This document shows, one piece after another, positions 16,958-24,265 of a stretch of 64,000 nt of DNA. The stretch's first letter is position 1. Every line of letters begins with the position of its first letter. Location of the stretch: assembly GCF_003966225.1 (NCBI RefSeq), contig NZ_RXNU01000010.1:1-64000 (forward strand). Reading direction: 5' to 3'. The notes beneath the pieces are model-generated. The model was given only the letters and a program-made list of their open reading frames with translations. It was not told the DNA's origin and ran no database searches. The position numbers and the translations under genes were made by a program. This DNA is from Shewanella canadensis (GTDB lineage Bacteria; Pseudomonadota; Gammaproteobacteria; Enterobacterales; Shewanellaceae).

Positions 16958-18370
16958 ATGAAAGCACTTTTCACTCAGAAACTGACAGTCCTCAATGCAG
17001 GCCTAGCAAGTTTCGCCTCTAACATTGAACGTGCCGGCGGTGAAGCGATAGCCATGAACTGGCAACCTCCAGCAGGTGGCGATCGTCAAGGCGGCTTAGC
17101 CCTAGCAGAATTACTCAACCAACCAGAGATTGAACTTGCCAACCAAACGGCCATGGAGCGCTACTTAGCCGCCCAACCTATGTTGGTTGATGTGATGCTA
17201 GCTGGCGAGGCGATACCCACGCTGGCAGAGAAAAAACTGATTCTACATGCAGGCCCACCAATTCCGTGGCAGGAGATGTGTGGCCCAGTACAAGGGGCGA
17301 TTTTAGGTGCCATCTTATTTGAAAAATGGGCCGACGACCTAGAGCAAGCAGAGGCACTGATCCACGCAGGTGAAGTGACCTTCGAGCCTTGTCATCACTT
17401 TGATGCCGTTGGCCCAATGGCTGGGATCATTAGCCGTTCAATGCCGTTGTGGGTGGTCGAAAACCCAAACAATGGTAATGAGCGCGTCTACAGCAACTTT
17501 AATGAAGGCTTAGGAAAAGTACTGCGTTTTGGTGCCAATAGCCCAGCCGTGATTGAACGCCTAGAGTGGATGGGAACTGAGCTGGCACAAGCGATGAAAG
17601 CCATGTTGGTTCAATCTGGCCCTATCGAGCTAAAGCCCATTATGGCCCAAGCCCTGCACATGGGTGATGAAGTACATAACCGTAATGCGGCAGCAACCGG
17701 CTTACTGTTAAAACAGCTGGTACCAGCACTGCTTAATACTGCTGAGCCCAAAGAGCAGATCCAGCGAGTGATTAGTTTTATCACCGCCAACGATCATTTC
17801 TTCTTAAACCTGTCGATGGCAGCGTGTAAGTGCATGCTTAAAGCGGCCGAGAATATCCCTAACAGCACCATGGTAACAGTAATGGCGCGTAACGGGGTTA
17901 ACTTTGGTATCCGCCTTTCTGGCACTGGTAACACTTGGTTCCAAGCACCAGCAAACCCTGTTGATGGGCTGTTTTTCCCAGGTTATGGCGTCGAAGATGC
18001 AGCGGCAGATTTAGGCGATAGCGCCATTACTGAAACCGCTGGTGTCGGTGGTTTTGCCATGGCCTCATCGCCAGCGATTGTTAAGTTTGTCGGCGGCACG
18101 CCGATTGATGCGACCAATAATAGCCGCGCAATGCAGGCAATCACCTTAGGCGGTAACCCAGCCTTTACCTTGCCAGCACTTAACTTTGCCCCAACAGCGG
18201 CGGGTATCGATGCGCGCAAGGTTGCCGATCACTCTGTGTTACCCATCATCAACACAGGTATCGCCCATAAACAAGCGGGTGTAGGCCAAATTGGCGCGGG
18301 GATCACCACAGCACCAATGCAGTGCTTTGTTGATGCTTTACAAACCTTTGCCGCTCAACGTGAACACTAG
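16958..18370 (+). CDS. YlbE/AllG-like DUF1116 protein (carbamoyltransferase subunit)
   Basis: A 470-residue protein with the DUF1116 pattern: MNWQPPAGGD near the start, HAGPPIPWQEMCGPVQGA (about 92-109), MGDEVHNRNAAAT, and GVGGFAMASSPAIVKFVGG near the C-terminus. The family always accompanies FdrA-like proteins in the oxalurate/oxamate pathway. TAGGT precedes the ATG. It lies in an unbroken run with the AllF-like gene before and carbamate kinase 8 bp after. Confidence 0.85.
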   Translation: MKALFTQKLTVLNAGLASFASNIERAGGEAIAMNWQPPAGGDRQGGLALAELLNQPEIELANQTAMERYLAAQPMLVDVMLAGEAIPTLAEKKLILHAGPPIPWQEMCGPVQGAILGAILFEKWADDLEQAEALIHAGEVTFEPCHHFDAVGPMAGIISRSMPLWVVENPNNGNERVYSNFNEGLGKVLRFGANSPAVIERLEWMGTELAQAMKAMLVQSGPIELKPIMAQALHMGDEVHNRNAAATGLLLKQLVPALLNTAEPKEQIQRVISFITANDHFFLNLSMAACKCMLKAAENIPNSTMVTVMARNGVNFGIRLSGTGNTWFQAPANPVDGLFFPGYGVEDAAADLGDSAITETAGVGGFAMASSPAIVKFVGGTPIDATNNSRAMQAITLGGNPAFTLPALNFAPTAAGIDARKVADHSVLPIINTGIAHKQAGVGQIGAGITTAPMQCFVDALQTFAAQREH

Positions 18371-18378
18371 GAATACCT

Positions 18379-19332
18379 ATGACTAAAAAACCTTTAGCAG
18401 TCGTCGCCTTTGGCGGCAATGCGTTGATAGACAATGATGACCACTGCTCCATCAATGAGCAGTACCAAACGGTAGTGAATAACGTAGGTTACTTGGTGGA
18501 TTTAATTGAACGCGGTTGGGATTTGGTATTAACCCACGGCAATGGCCCTCAAGTCGGCTTTATTCTGCGCCGCTCTGAGCTGGCCGCCCATGAAGTCGAC
18601 CCCGTTCCGGTTGATTACGCGGTTGGCGATACCCAAGGTGCCATTGGCTATATGTTCCAAAAGGCATTAAGCAATGAGTTAAGCCGACGCGGCATTGCTC
18701 GCCCAGTGGTCACACTCGTAACCCAAACCCGCGTGGATACCAATGATCCTGCGTTCCAAGCGCCGAATAAGCCCATTGGTTCATTTATGGATAAAGCCAC
18801 AGCCGAGCAATATGCCACCGAATTAGGTTGGCACATTATGGAAGACTCAGGACGCGGGTGGCGCCGCTGCGTGGCGAGCCCTAGCCCACGAGAGATCATC
18901 GAGATCGACAGTATTAAAACCCTGCTCGGCAGTGGCGCGCTCATCATCGCCGCTGGCGGTGGTGGCATTCCGGTTGAACGCAATGCGCAAGGAGATTTGG
19001 TGGGCGTTGAGGCGGTCATCGATAAAGATGTGGCTTCAGCCATGCTCGCCAAAGAGTTACACGCCGACATGCTGATTATTCCAACTGGCGTTGAAAAGGT
19101 TGCCATCAATTTTGGCACCCCAGAGCAAGAGTGGCTAAGTCAATTGGATCCTGCACAAGCGCAAAAACTGGGTGAGGAAGGCCAATTTGGCGAAGGGTCA
19201 ATGAAGCCTAAAGTCGACGCCTTATTGCAATTCTTAGCAGGTAACCCAAATGGCGCAGGGCTTATCACTAAAGCCAGCGCAGTTATCGAAGCCATTGATG
19301 GTGCAACGGGCACCTGGATCCGCAATCACTAA
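18379..19332 (+). CDS. arcC: Carbamate kinase
   Basis: A 317-residue carbamate kinase of the amino-acid kinase fold: AFGGNALI at the N-terminus, LTHGNGPQVGFILRRSE (about 53-69), ALIIAAGGGGIPV and a C-terminal FLAGNPNGAGLITKA. It converts carbamoyl phosphate and ADP into ATP and carbamate, which breaks down to CO2 and ammonia. Here it is the energy-capturing step after the AllFGH-like phosphorolysis, equivalent to AllK in enterobacteria. TAGGA gives a good ribosome binding site. No arginine deiminase genes are present, which separates this copy from an arginine pathway. Confidence 0.92.
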   Translation: MTKKPLAVVAFGGNALIDNDDHCSINEQYQTVVNNVGYLVDLIERGWDLVLTHGNGPQVGFILRRSELAAHEVDPVPVDYAVGDTQGAIGYMFQKALSNELSRRGIARPVVTLVTQTRVDTNDPAFQAPNKPIGSFMDKATAEQYATELGWHIMEDSGRGWRRCVASPSPREIIEIDSIKTLLGSGALIIAAGGGGIPVERNAQGDLVGVEAVIDKDVASAMLAKELHADMLIIPTGVEKVAINFGTPEQEWLSQLDPAQAQKLGEEGQFGEGSMKPKVDALLQFLAGNPNGAGLITKASAVIEAIDGATGTWIRNH

Positions 19333-19342
19333 TAATTATTTA

Positions 19343-19368
19343 GGTCCGGCATGGCCGGGCCCTTTTTT
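19343..19368 (+). terminator. Intra-operon terminator or attenuator
   Basis: GGTCCGGC and GCCGGGCC form an 8-bp stem with an ATG loop, followed by six Ts. It lies 10 bp after the carbamate kinase stop and 14 bp before the next start codon. It could lower expression of the last two genes or stabilise the upstream mRNA. Confidence 0.75.
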
Positions 19369-19382
19369 ACGGAGTAAATCTT

Positions 19383-19772
19383 ATGTCTAAAACAACTCTT
19401 TTAGCAGTAAACGGCACCCTAATGCGTGACCTTGAACTCAACCCAAACTTAATCAATGTGGGCGGTAAATTCATTCGTGAAGATAAAACCGACCAGCATT
19501 ACCGCCTATGGTCAATCAATGATGTTCACCCAGCGATGATCCGCACCACAGCCCCAAGCAACAGTGTCGACCTTGAAGTGTGGGAACTGCCTATGGAAGC
19601 CTTCGCAGCGGTATTGAGCAATGAGCCTGCAGGCCTTGCTATCGGTAAAGTAAAGCTTGCCGATGGTAGCGAAGTACTTGGGGTGTTAGGTGAGCCATGG
19701 CTGGTCGAAGGACAGAGTGAAATCACCGAGACCGGTGGATGGCGCAATTATATCAAGACAACCAAGGCATAA
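19383..19772 (+). CDS. Stand-alone protein like the C-terminal domain of allophanate hydrolase
   Basis: A 129-residue protein resembling the gamma-glutamylcyclotransferase-like C-terminal domain of allophanate hydrolase (AtzF). Shared features are AVNGTLMRDLELNPNL at the start, a Tyr-Arg-Leu-Trp strand, VWELPMEAFAAVL and the GLAIGKVKLADG..VLGVLGEPW turn. In AtzF this domain is reported to decarboxylate the N-carboxycarbamate intermediate. Here the amidase domain is absent. Its position after carbamate kinase suggests a role in processing a carbamoyl or carbamate intermediate. GGAG precedes the ATG. Confidence 0.7.
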   Translation: MSKTTLLAVNGTLMRDLELNPNLINVGGKFIREDKTDQHYRLWSINDVHPAMIRTTAPSNSVDLEVWELPMEAFAAVLSNEPAGLAIGKVKLADGSEVLGVLGEPWLVEGQSEITETGGWRNYIKTTKA

Positions 19773-19886
19773 ACCATTAACGCATAAATCGAGATACACA
19801 AATAACAATAACATCGACAAGTCACCACCGATTGTCTTTGGAATCTCTTCAATCACATTCAGTTGTGAATTTAAGGCGTACTAATT

Positions 19887-21143
19887 ATGAGTAGCAGAAA
19901 TAATACTGAACAATCCAACACCGCCTCCGGTGCTCAAATCGCAATGATCCTGCTAGGGATCCTTGTTACCCCAGTGCTATTAGCCTCATCGAGTCTCGGT
20001 AGCCAGTTAACATTAGGCTCTGCAGCAGCGGTGATTGCTGTGGGCAGCTTAATCTTAACCGTGCTTGCGGTGATCAACATTGCCATTGGTGAGCAGGCTC
20101 GCCTGCCCACATACGGCATTGTGAAATACTCCTTTGGCAGCAAAGGCGCTATCGCCATCAATGTCATCATGGCCATCAGCTTGTTTGGCTGGATAGCGGT
20201 GACAGCGAACATGTTTGGCCACAGCGTGCATGATCTGCTGGCAACACAATTTGGGCTTGAGCTACCCGTGGCGCTTATTGTGGCCCTTGGTTGTGTTATT
20301 TTTGTTGCTTCTACCGCCTTTGGCTTTGAAGCGTTAGGCAAGGTATCAAAATTTGCCGTGCCCATCATTGTGCTGTTGATGTTTGTGATCCTTTATATGG
20401 CATTAACCGCCTCGGTACCATTGGTCGAAAAAGTCAGTGACCTAAGTTTCGGTGCAGCCGTGTCATCGGTTGTGGGTACCATTATCGTCTTAGTGGCCAC
20501 CTCACCCGATTTTGGCAGCTTTGTTCACAATCGTAAGCATGCGGTATTAGCGGGTATATTAACCTTTGGCTTAGCCTATCCTGTGCTCTTCCTTGTCGGC
20601 GCTATACCAGGGTCTATGACCTCTGAAGGCTCGCTATTATCTGCCATGGCGATTATTGGCAGCACTCTACCTGCAGCTATTTTGCTGGTGTTTGCTTGTA
20701 TCACAGGTAACGCGGGTAACATGTTCCAGGGCACCTTAGTGGTATCAACGCTGTTTACTAAGTTCCCTAAATGGCAGCTAACCGTAGTGCTCGGTATCTT
20801 GGCGGCAATCGTGGGTAGCATGGATATTATGGCGTGGTTTATTCCATTCTTGTTGTTCTTGGGAATCGCGACCCCTCCCATCGCAGGGATCTACATTGCC
20901 GACTTCTTTATCAATCGTCGTAACGGCTATGATGAAGCCTGCTTACAACAAGATCCTGCCATTAAGCCAATGACTTTTGTGGCTTGGTGTGTGGGTTCAT
21001 TGGTGGGCTTTTGCACGGTAAATGGCTGGTTTACCCTATCGGGGATCCCATCGATTGACTCTTTGATGATAGCTTCAATAGGTTACTTCCTATTAACGCG
21101 TATCGGTCAATCCAAGGGGAGCGCACTGACCAATAACGGCTAA
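19887..21143 (+). CDS. NCS1-type purine/cytosine permease family transporter
   Basis: A 418-residue polytopic inner-membrane protein with about 12 hydrophobic segments and the NCS1 layout seen in CodB and allantoin permeases: a conserved ARLPTYGIVKYSFG near residue 75, the motif TSPDFGSFVHNRK near 210, and TPPIAGIYIADFF near 330. It probably imports the operon's substrate (a ureide, pyrimidine- or biuret-like compound) by cation symport. It is separated by 114 bp from the AtzF-C-like gene and ends the catabolic operon. Confidence 0.85.
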   Translation: MSSRNNTEQSNTASGAQIAMILLGILVTPVLLASSSLGSQLTLGSAAAVIAVGSLILTVLAVINIAIGEQARLPTYGIVKYSFGSKGAIAINVIMAISLFGWIAVTANMFGHSVHDLLATQFGLELPVALIVALGCVIFVASTAFGFEALGKVSKFAVPIIVLLMFVILYMALTASVPLVEKVSDLSFGAAVSSVVGTIIVLVATSPDFGSFVHNRKHAVLAGILTFGLAYPVLFLVGAIPGSMTSEGSLLSAMAIIGSTLPAAILLVFACITGNAGNMFQGTLVVSTLFTKFPKWQLTVVLGILAAIVGSMDIMAWFIPFLLFLGIATPPIAGIYIADFFINRRNGYDEACLQQDPAIKPMTFVAWCVGSLVGFCTVNGWFTLSGIPSIDSLMIASIGYFLLTRIGQSKGSALTNNG

Positions 21144-21381
21144 CGTTTAACGACTCATGCTAAAAGCAAAGGCCAAGCGCTCAGGCTCAGCAGACTAAGT
21201 GGCTCTGACCACAGACCTAAGCGGCATCGACTTGAGTGATACTTAAGTGATAGTCATTGAGTGAGTAGGTTTGAGTCAACGGTGAAAAACCATGAGTCAG
21301 TAAGAACTATATATGCAACACAGATTGCAAAGCGTGTAATAGATAACAGCCTATTGGCTACATTAATAAAAAGGTAATGAG

Positions 21382-22134
21382 ATGAACAAAAAATGGCTTT
21401 TACTGGCACTACTCACCACACCACAGGCGATGGCCGATAATATGATCCACTGGTGGGATGCCAGCGTCACCGCGTTATACGGTGACAATTACGATCTGGC
21501 ACCGTCCGACAAACAAACTACTTTCACCTTCGAAACAGCCGGCGCATGGCAATATGGTGACTGGTTTGCGTTTCAGGATCTGATCTATTTCAACGGTTCA
21601 AACGTCAGCAGCGACAGCACTACCTACGGCGAGATCTCGACCCGACTCAGTGCCGGTAAAATTTCCGGCAAGCAGATCGGCTTTGGTCCCGTAACGGATC
21701 TCTCTCTGGCCATGACCTTCGAAGAGGGTGAAGGGCCGGTTAAGAGCTTCCTGTATGGCCTCGGCATGGACATTACCATCCCATATTTTAGCTACTTTCA
21801 ACTCAACACCTACCGCCGCGATGCCATCAGCAGCGGCAATATCAGTGATGGTTGGCAGTTAACTCCCGCCTTTAGAATGGACTTTCCCGTTGGCAATTCG
21901 AACATCGTATTCGATGGCTTCTTTGACTGGGTATTTTCTGCCGATAACCAGGGCTATGAAGAGAACTTTCATTTCAACCCTCAGCTGAAATATGATCTGG
22001 GTGCAGTGATCTTCGGTAGCCATAAGAAAAACAAATTTCTTGTTGGCGTTGAGTACGATTACTGGAAGAACAAGTACGGTGTAAAAGGCGTCGATCAAAA
22101 CACCTATTCGGTTATCGCTAAGTATCACTTCTAA
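21382..22134 (+). CDS. Tsx/OmpK-like outer-membrane nucleoside channel
   Basis: A 250-residue protein with a short signal peptide (MNKKWLLLALLTTPQAMA) and a mature beta-barrel rich in alternating aromatic residues, ending in a terminal Phe (SVIAKYHF). The DNMIHWWDASVTALYGDNY start is characteristic of the OmpK/Tsx-like channel family (often DUF5020). These channels pass nucleosides or similar small polar compounds. It stands 238 bp after the NCS1 permease with its own AAGGT ribosome site and a terminator behind it. The adjacent truncated udp fits an ancestral nucleoside locus. Confidence 0.8.
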   Translation: MNKKWLLLALLTTPQAMADNMIHWWDASVTALYGDNYDLAPSDKQTTFTFETAGAWQYGDWFAFQDLIYFNGSNVSSDSTTYGEISTRLSAGKISGKQIGFGPVTDLSLAMTFEEGEGPVKSFLYGLGMDITIPYFSYFQLNTYRRDAISSGNISDGWQLTPAFRMDFPVGNSNIVFDGFFDWVFSADNQGYEENFHFNPQLKYDLGAVIFGSHKKNKFLVGVEYDYWKNKYGVKGVDQNTYSVIAKYHF

Positions 22135-22186
22135 AAGGGATTATGGTTAAATACTCTTAACCACGTCTTGATTAAAAAGTCCGATC

Positions 22187-22212
22187 AAAAAAGGCGCCTG
22201 AGGCGCCTTTTT
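22187..22212 (+). terminator. Rho-independent terminator after the Tsx-like gene
   Basis: AAGGCGCC and GGCGCCTT with a TGA loop, A-tract before and T-tract after. It may work on both strands, also closing the udp remnant read from the other side. Confidence 0.85.
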
Positions 22213-22247
22213 ATTAACTTATACCAAATGGTATTGAAGCTGTCGGT

Positions 22248-22520
22248 TTAAGCCAGAAGTTTCTTGGCTGCAGCGACGACGATAGACACGGCGCTCACTT
22301 CAGTTTTCTTCATCGTAGCTTCATCAGGGATCTCTTGCTGTGTGCGGTTTACAATCACACCGGCAACACATGCCGCGCGCCAGCCTTGAGATGCACACAT
22401 GGTAAATAGCGTCGAAGACTCCATCTCATAGTTAAGCACACCAAGATCTTGCCACTCTTGCATCATACCGCGGTATTGACGAGTAACTCGACCGAAAGCC
22501 ACAGCGCAACCTTTAGACCG
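22248..22520 (-). pseudogene. udp: Uridine phosphorylase, C-terminal fragment
   Basis: The frame gives FGRVTRQYRGMMQEWQDLGV followed by NYEMESSTLFTMCASQGW, GVIVNRTQQEIPD and a helix ending VVAAAKKLL. This is the C-terminal third of uridine phosphorylase, including the uracil- and ribose-binding segments RxxGxxxxWQ and EMES. The N-terminal two thirds, including the phosphate-binding Arg region, are missing. The frame upstream of about 22520 is unrelated sequence running into the tRNA att repeat. The gene was truncated at the island end and is presumably inactive. Confidence 0.85.
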
Positions 22521-22590
22521 ATACCATCGAGTTTCTAAATTGCACCGACAACAATGCCAAAATGGATCTCTACCTGAATTCATAAAAATT

Positions 22591-22754
22591 ATGCAAAGGT
22601 AGCTATTCTGGTACTTGAAAATGAGAAGATAGAAAGGGATATTTGAAGATTTACTATATGCAAGATACAAAAAAACCCTGCGTTAGCAAGGTTTTAAAGT
22701 TTGGTACCGGAGGACGGACTTGAACCGTCACGCTCGAAAGCAACGGATTTTGAA
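22591..22754. repeat. Right attachment-site-like repeat (overlaps the tRNA-Leu 3' half)
   Basis: Partner of the repeat at 11271-11434, displaced by 11,320 bp. It covers the tRNA 3' half to the anticodon loop, the tRNA terminator and about 75 bp beyond. The intact tRNA on this side marks it as the end that regenerates the gene. Confidence 0.85.
22668..22697 (-). terminator. tRNA-Leu terminator
   Basis: Minus-strand stem AAAACCTTGC / GCAGGGTTTT with a TAAC loop and trailing Ts, starting 5 bp after the tRNA CCA end. Confidence 0.8.
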
Positions 22755-22786
22755 TCCGTCGTGTCTACCAATTCCACCACACCGGC
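22702..22786 (-). tRNA. tRNA-Leu (anticodon CAA)
   Basis: An 85-base class II tRNA on the minus strand. The D arm is GTG...CAC. The anticodon stem ACGGA/TCCGT has loop TTCAAAA, giving anticodon CAA, which reads UUG. There is a long variable arm, the T arm is GACGG-TTCAAGT-CCGTC, and CCA is encoded. The acceptor strands are GCCGGTG and CTCCGGT: this leaves a G1-U72 wobble (also found in E. coli tRNA-Leu(UAA)) and a U6-U67 mismatch. The 3' half coincides with the att repeat, so the two halves may have different origins. Confidence 0.95.
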
Positions 22787-23112
22787 TTAATCAAATAGAC
22801 TAACTGAAGCTAAGACCTCAGTAAGTGACGGCGATTATACCTTTGCAGATGATAATGGCAAGCCTTTTAAAAGGGGAACAGTGTTAAGCGGACAAATTTT
22901 ACTCTTTACCCTTATAGCTAACCAAACATCATAATTTTAGTGATGTGATTTATCATTTTCGAGATGGATATTGAAGGTAAAAGCCTGCTCCGAAAGCGCA
23001 GATAGCGCTGACTTTTCTCCCGGGCAAGGTTCAACTTGTTCAAATTTATGCCAACTTTATTGATCGAGATCAGCTTGCTGACAGCGAAACAAGACTAATT
23101 TAGGGAGGAGTA
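22787..23112. other. Gene-free stretch between tRNA-Leu and the DUF3149 gene
   Basis: No coding frame or RNA gene is supported. It must hold the divergent promoters of tRNA-Leu and the DUF3149 gene; no consensus boxes stand out clearly. Confidence 0.4.
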
Positions 23113-23146
23113 ATGAATACAGGTATTGTGAAAAAGGATTTCGCTC

Positions 23147-23275
23147 ATGGCTTTCTGGTTAGATTTAATGTTTGGTAATCCGATAGGATTAATGTCGATG
23201 ATAGTCATCTTCACCACTATAGGCATCATGTCCTATCTCATTTGGTTGTTTATTCACAAGTCTAAGCCAGAATAA
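23147..23275 (+). CDS. DUF3149 single-pass membrane mini-protein
   Basis: A 42-residue protein, MAFWLDLMFGNPIGLMSMIV followed by IFTTIGIMSYLIWLFIHKSK and PE. This is the pattern of the DUF3149 family of tiny membrane proteins in Shewanella and relatives: one helix (about 13-37) and a basic cytoplasmic end. Function unknown. It is too short for most gene callers. The nearest upstream purine run (AGGA, 23134-23137) is modest. A stronger site (GGAGGAG, 23104-23109) serves an overlapping 22-codon frame starting at 23113, so coupled translation is possible. Two hairpins follow. Confidence 0.75.
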   Translation: MAFWLDLMFGNPIGLMSMIVIFTTIGIMSYLIWLFIHKSKPE

Positions 23276-23290
23276 ACACAAGGTTTCGAT

Positions 23291-23350
23291 GAAACAGCAA
23301 TATTTTTTGCTGTTTCTAATGCAATGGGGGCAATGAAGCCCCCATCTTTT
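23291..23350 (+). terminator. Two successive stem-loops, the second a rho-independent terminator
   Basis: The first hairpin is GAAACAGCAA / TTGCTGTTTC (23291-23316). The second is ATGGGGGC / GCCCCCAT (23324-23345) followed by CTTTTTAT. They end the DUF3149 transcript. Confidence 0.8.
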
Positions 23351-23414
23351 TATCTGTTTCTCTCTAATATTCTCACAGTTTTTCGCTGAACGATAATCCT
23401 AGGTTGGCCAACAT

Positions 23415-24026
23415 TCAAGCCGCATGCTTTCGGGCACTGACCAGATTATGAGCAAAAGGTGGTCTCGCCTTTATTAGGTTTTGCATCTCTTCTTGACTTG
23501 GTTCACCCGCTGGTAACCTTAAGACTTGTCGATTTAGGTAGACTCTAGCTCGCATCGAGATCTTATAGTCTGCCGTTGGCCCTTGAATAGCATAATGTTT
23601 CTGGTTACCTAGATGTTCAATAATATTTGTTGAAAGTAGACTACTCACAGCAGGTTCATTTTGCGGCAACGTCAAAACGGTCTCGCCTTGGAGAAAAAAT
23701 TCTCTCAAAAGGGCCCTTTCCGTTGGATCGAGTAGCTTTACTTTCTCCTCGATGATCTCTGTGTTACGTTTGTTCTTAAAATAACCAATCGCTTCATCCA
23801 GAAAATAGTTAAGCACTTGTGTCATGAGATAGGCAACACCGATAATTAAACCTAAGCCTATAAAATGAGAGTTAGCTGTGACGGCCTCGTCCAAATTCAA
23901 TGCCGATAGCAGTGCTTTAGGTATAAATAGCAGCGCACCGCTCACTATAGCTAACCAGAGCATCGAGCTGAAGATAAGCTGTTTAGGGGCCGATTGCTTA
24001 GTGAGTTGAAATTTTAGTTTCTGCAT
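23415..24026 (-). CDS. SieB-like superinfection exclusion B family membrane protein
   Basis: About 203 residues from the ATG at 24026 (MQKLKFQLTKQS), chosen over an upstream TTG because AGGT precedes it and the shorter product has a normal basic start. Two hydrophobic segments (about 17-38 and 53-75) are followed by a soluble part with LDPTERALLREFFLQGETVL and a small beta-rich domain (YAIQGPTADYKISMRARVYL). This layout matches the SieB family, named for a phage P22 exclusion protein. Most chromosomal members are uncharacterised, so a phage role here is not implied by family alone. Confidence 0.65.
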   Translation of the reverse strand: MQKLKFQLTKQSAPKQLIFSSMLWLAIVSGALLFIPKALLSALNLDEAVTANSHFIGLGLIIGVAYLMTQVLNYFLDEAIGYFKNKRNTEIIEEKVKLLDPTERALLREFFLQGETVLTLPQNEPAVSSLLSTNIIEHLGNQKHYAIQGPTADYKISMRARVYLNRQVLRLPAGEPSQEEMQNLIKARPPFAHNLVSARKHAA

Positions 24027-24265
24027 ATGAAGACCTAGTGTCAAAATTCTGTACTTACTAAGATACAAAGCAAAAATAATGCCATAAATTAATGAAATTG
24101 TTCCATTGCCGACATTTCTGCTTTTATCTTTGTTTTTAACGCACTAACTTGATCAATAACGCTAGAAGCGGTCTATGCTTATAGCTACAAAAGGCAGCAC
24201 AATTTATGGATAGCTGACACCATAATTGAACATAATTACTTACTTCGAGGTGCAGAAAAGGGTTC

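Noticed and set aside
18379..19332. Carbamate kinase as part of an arginine deiminase pathway
   Set aside because: No arginine deiminase, ornithine carbamoyltransferase or arginine antiporter nearby; the FdrA/YlbE/YlbF-like genes give a better pathway.
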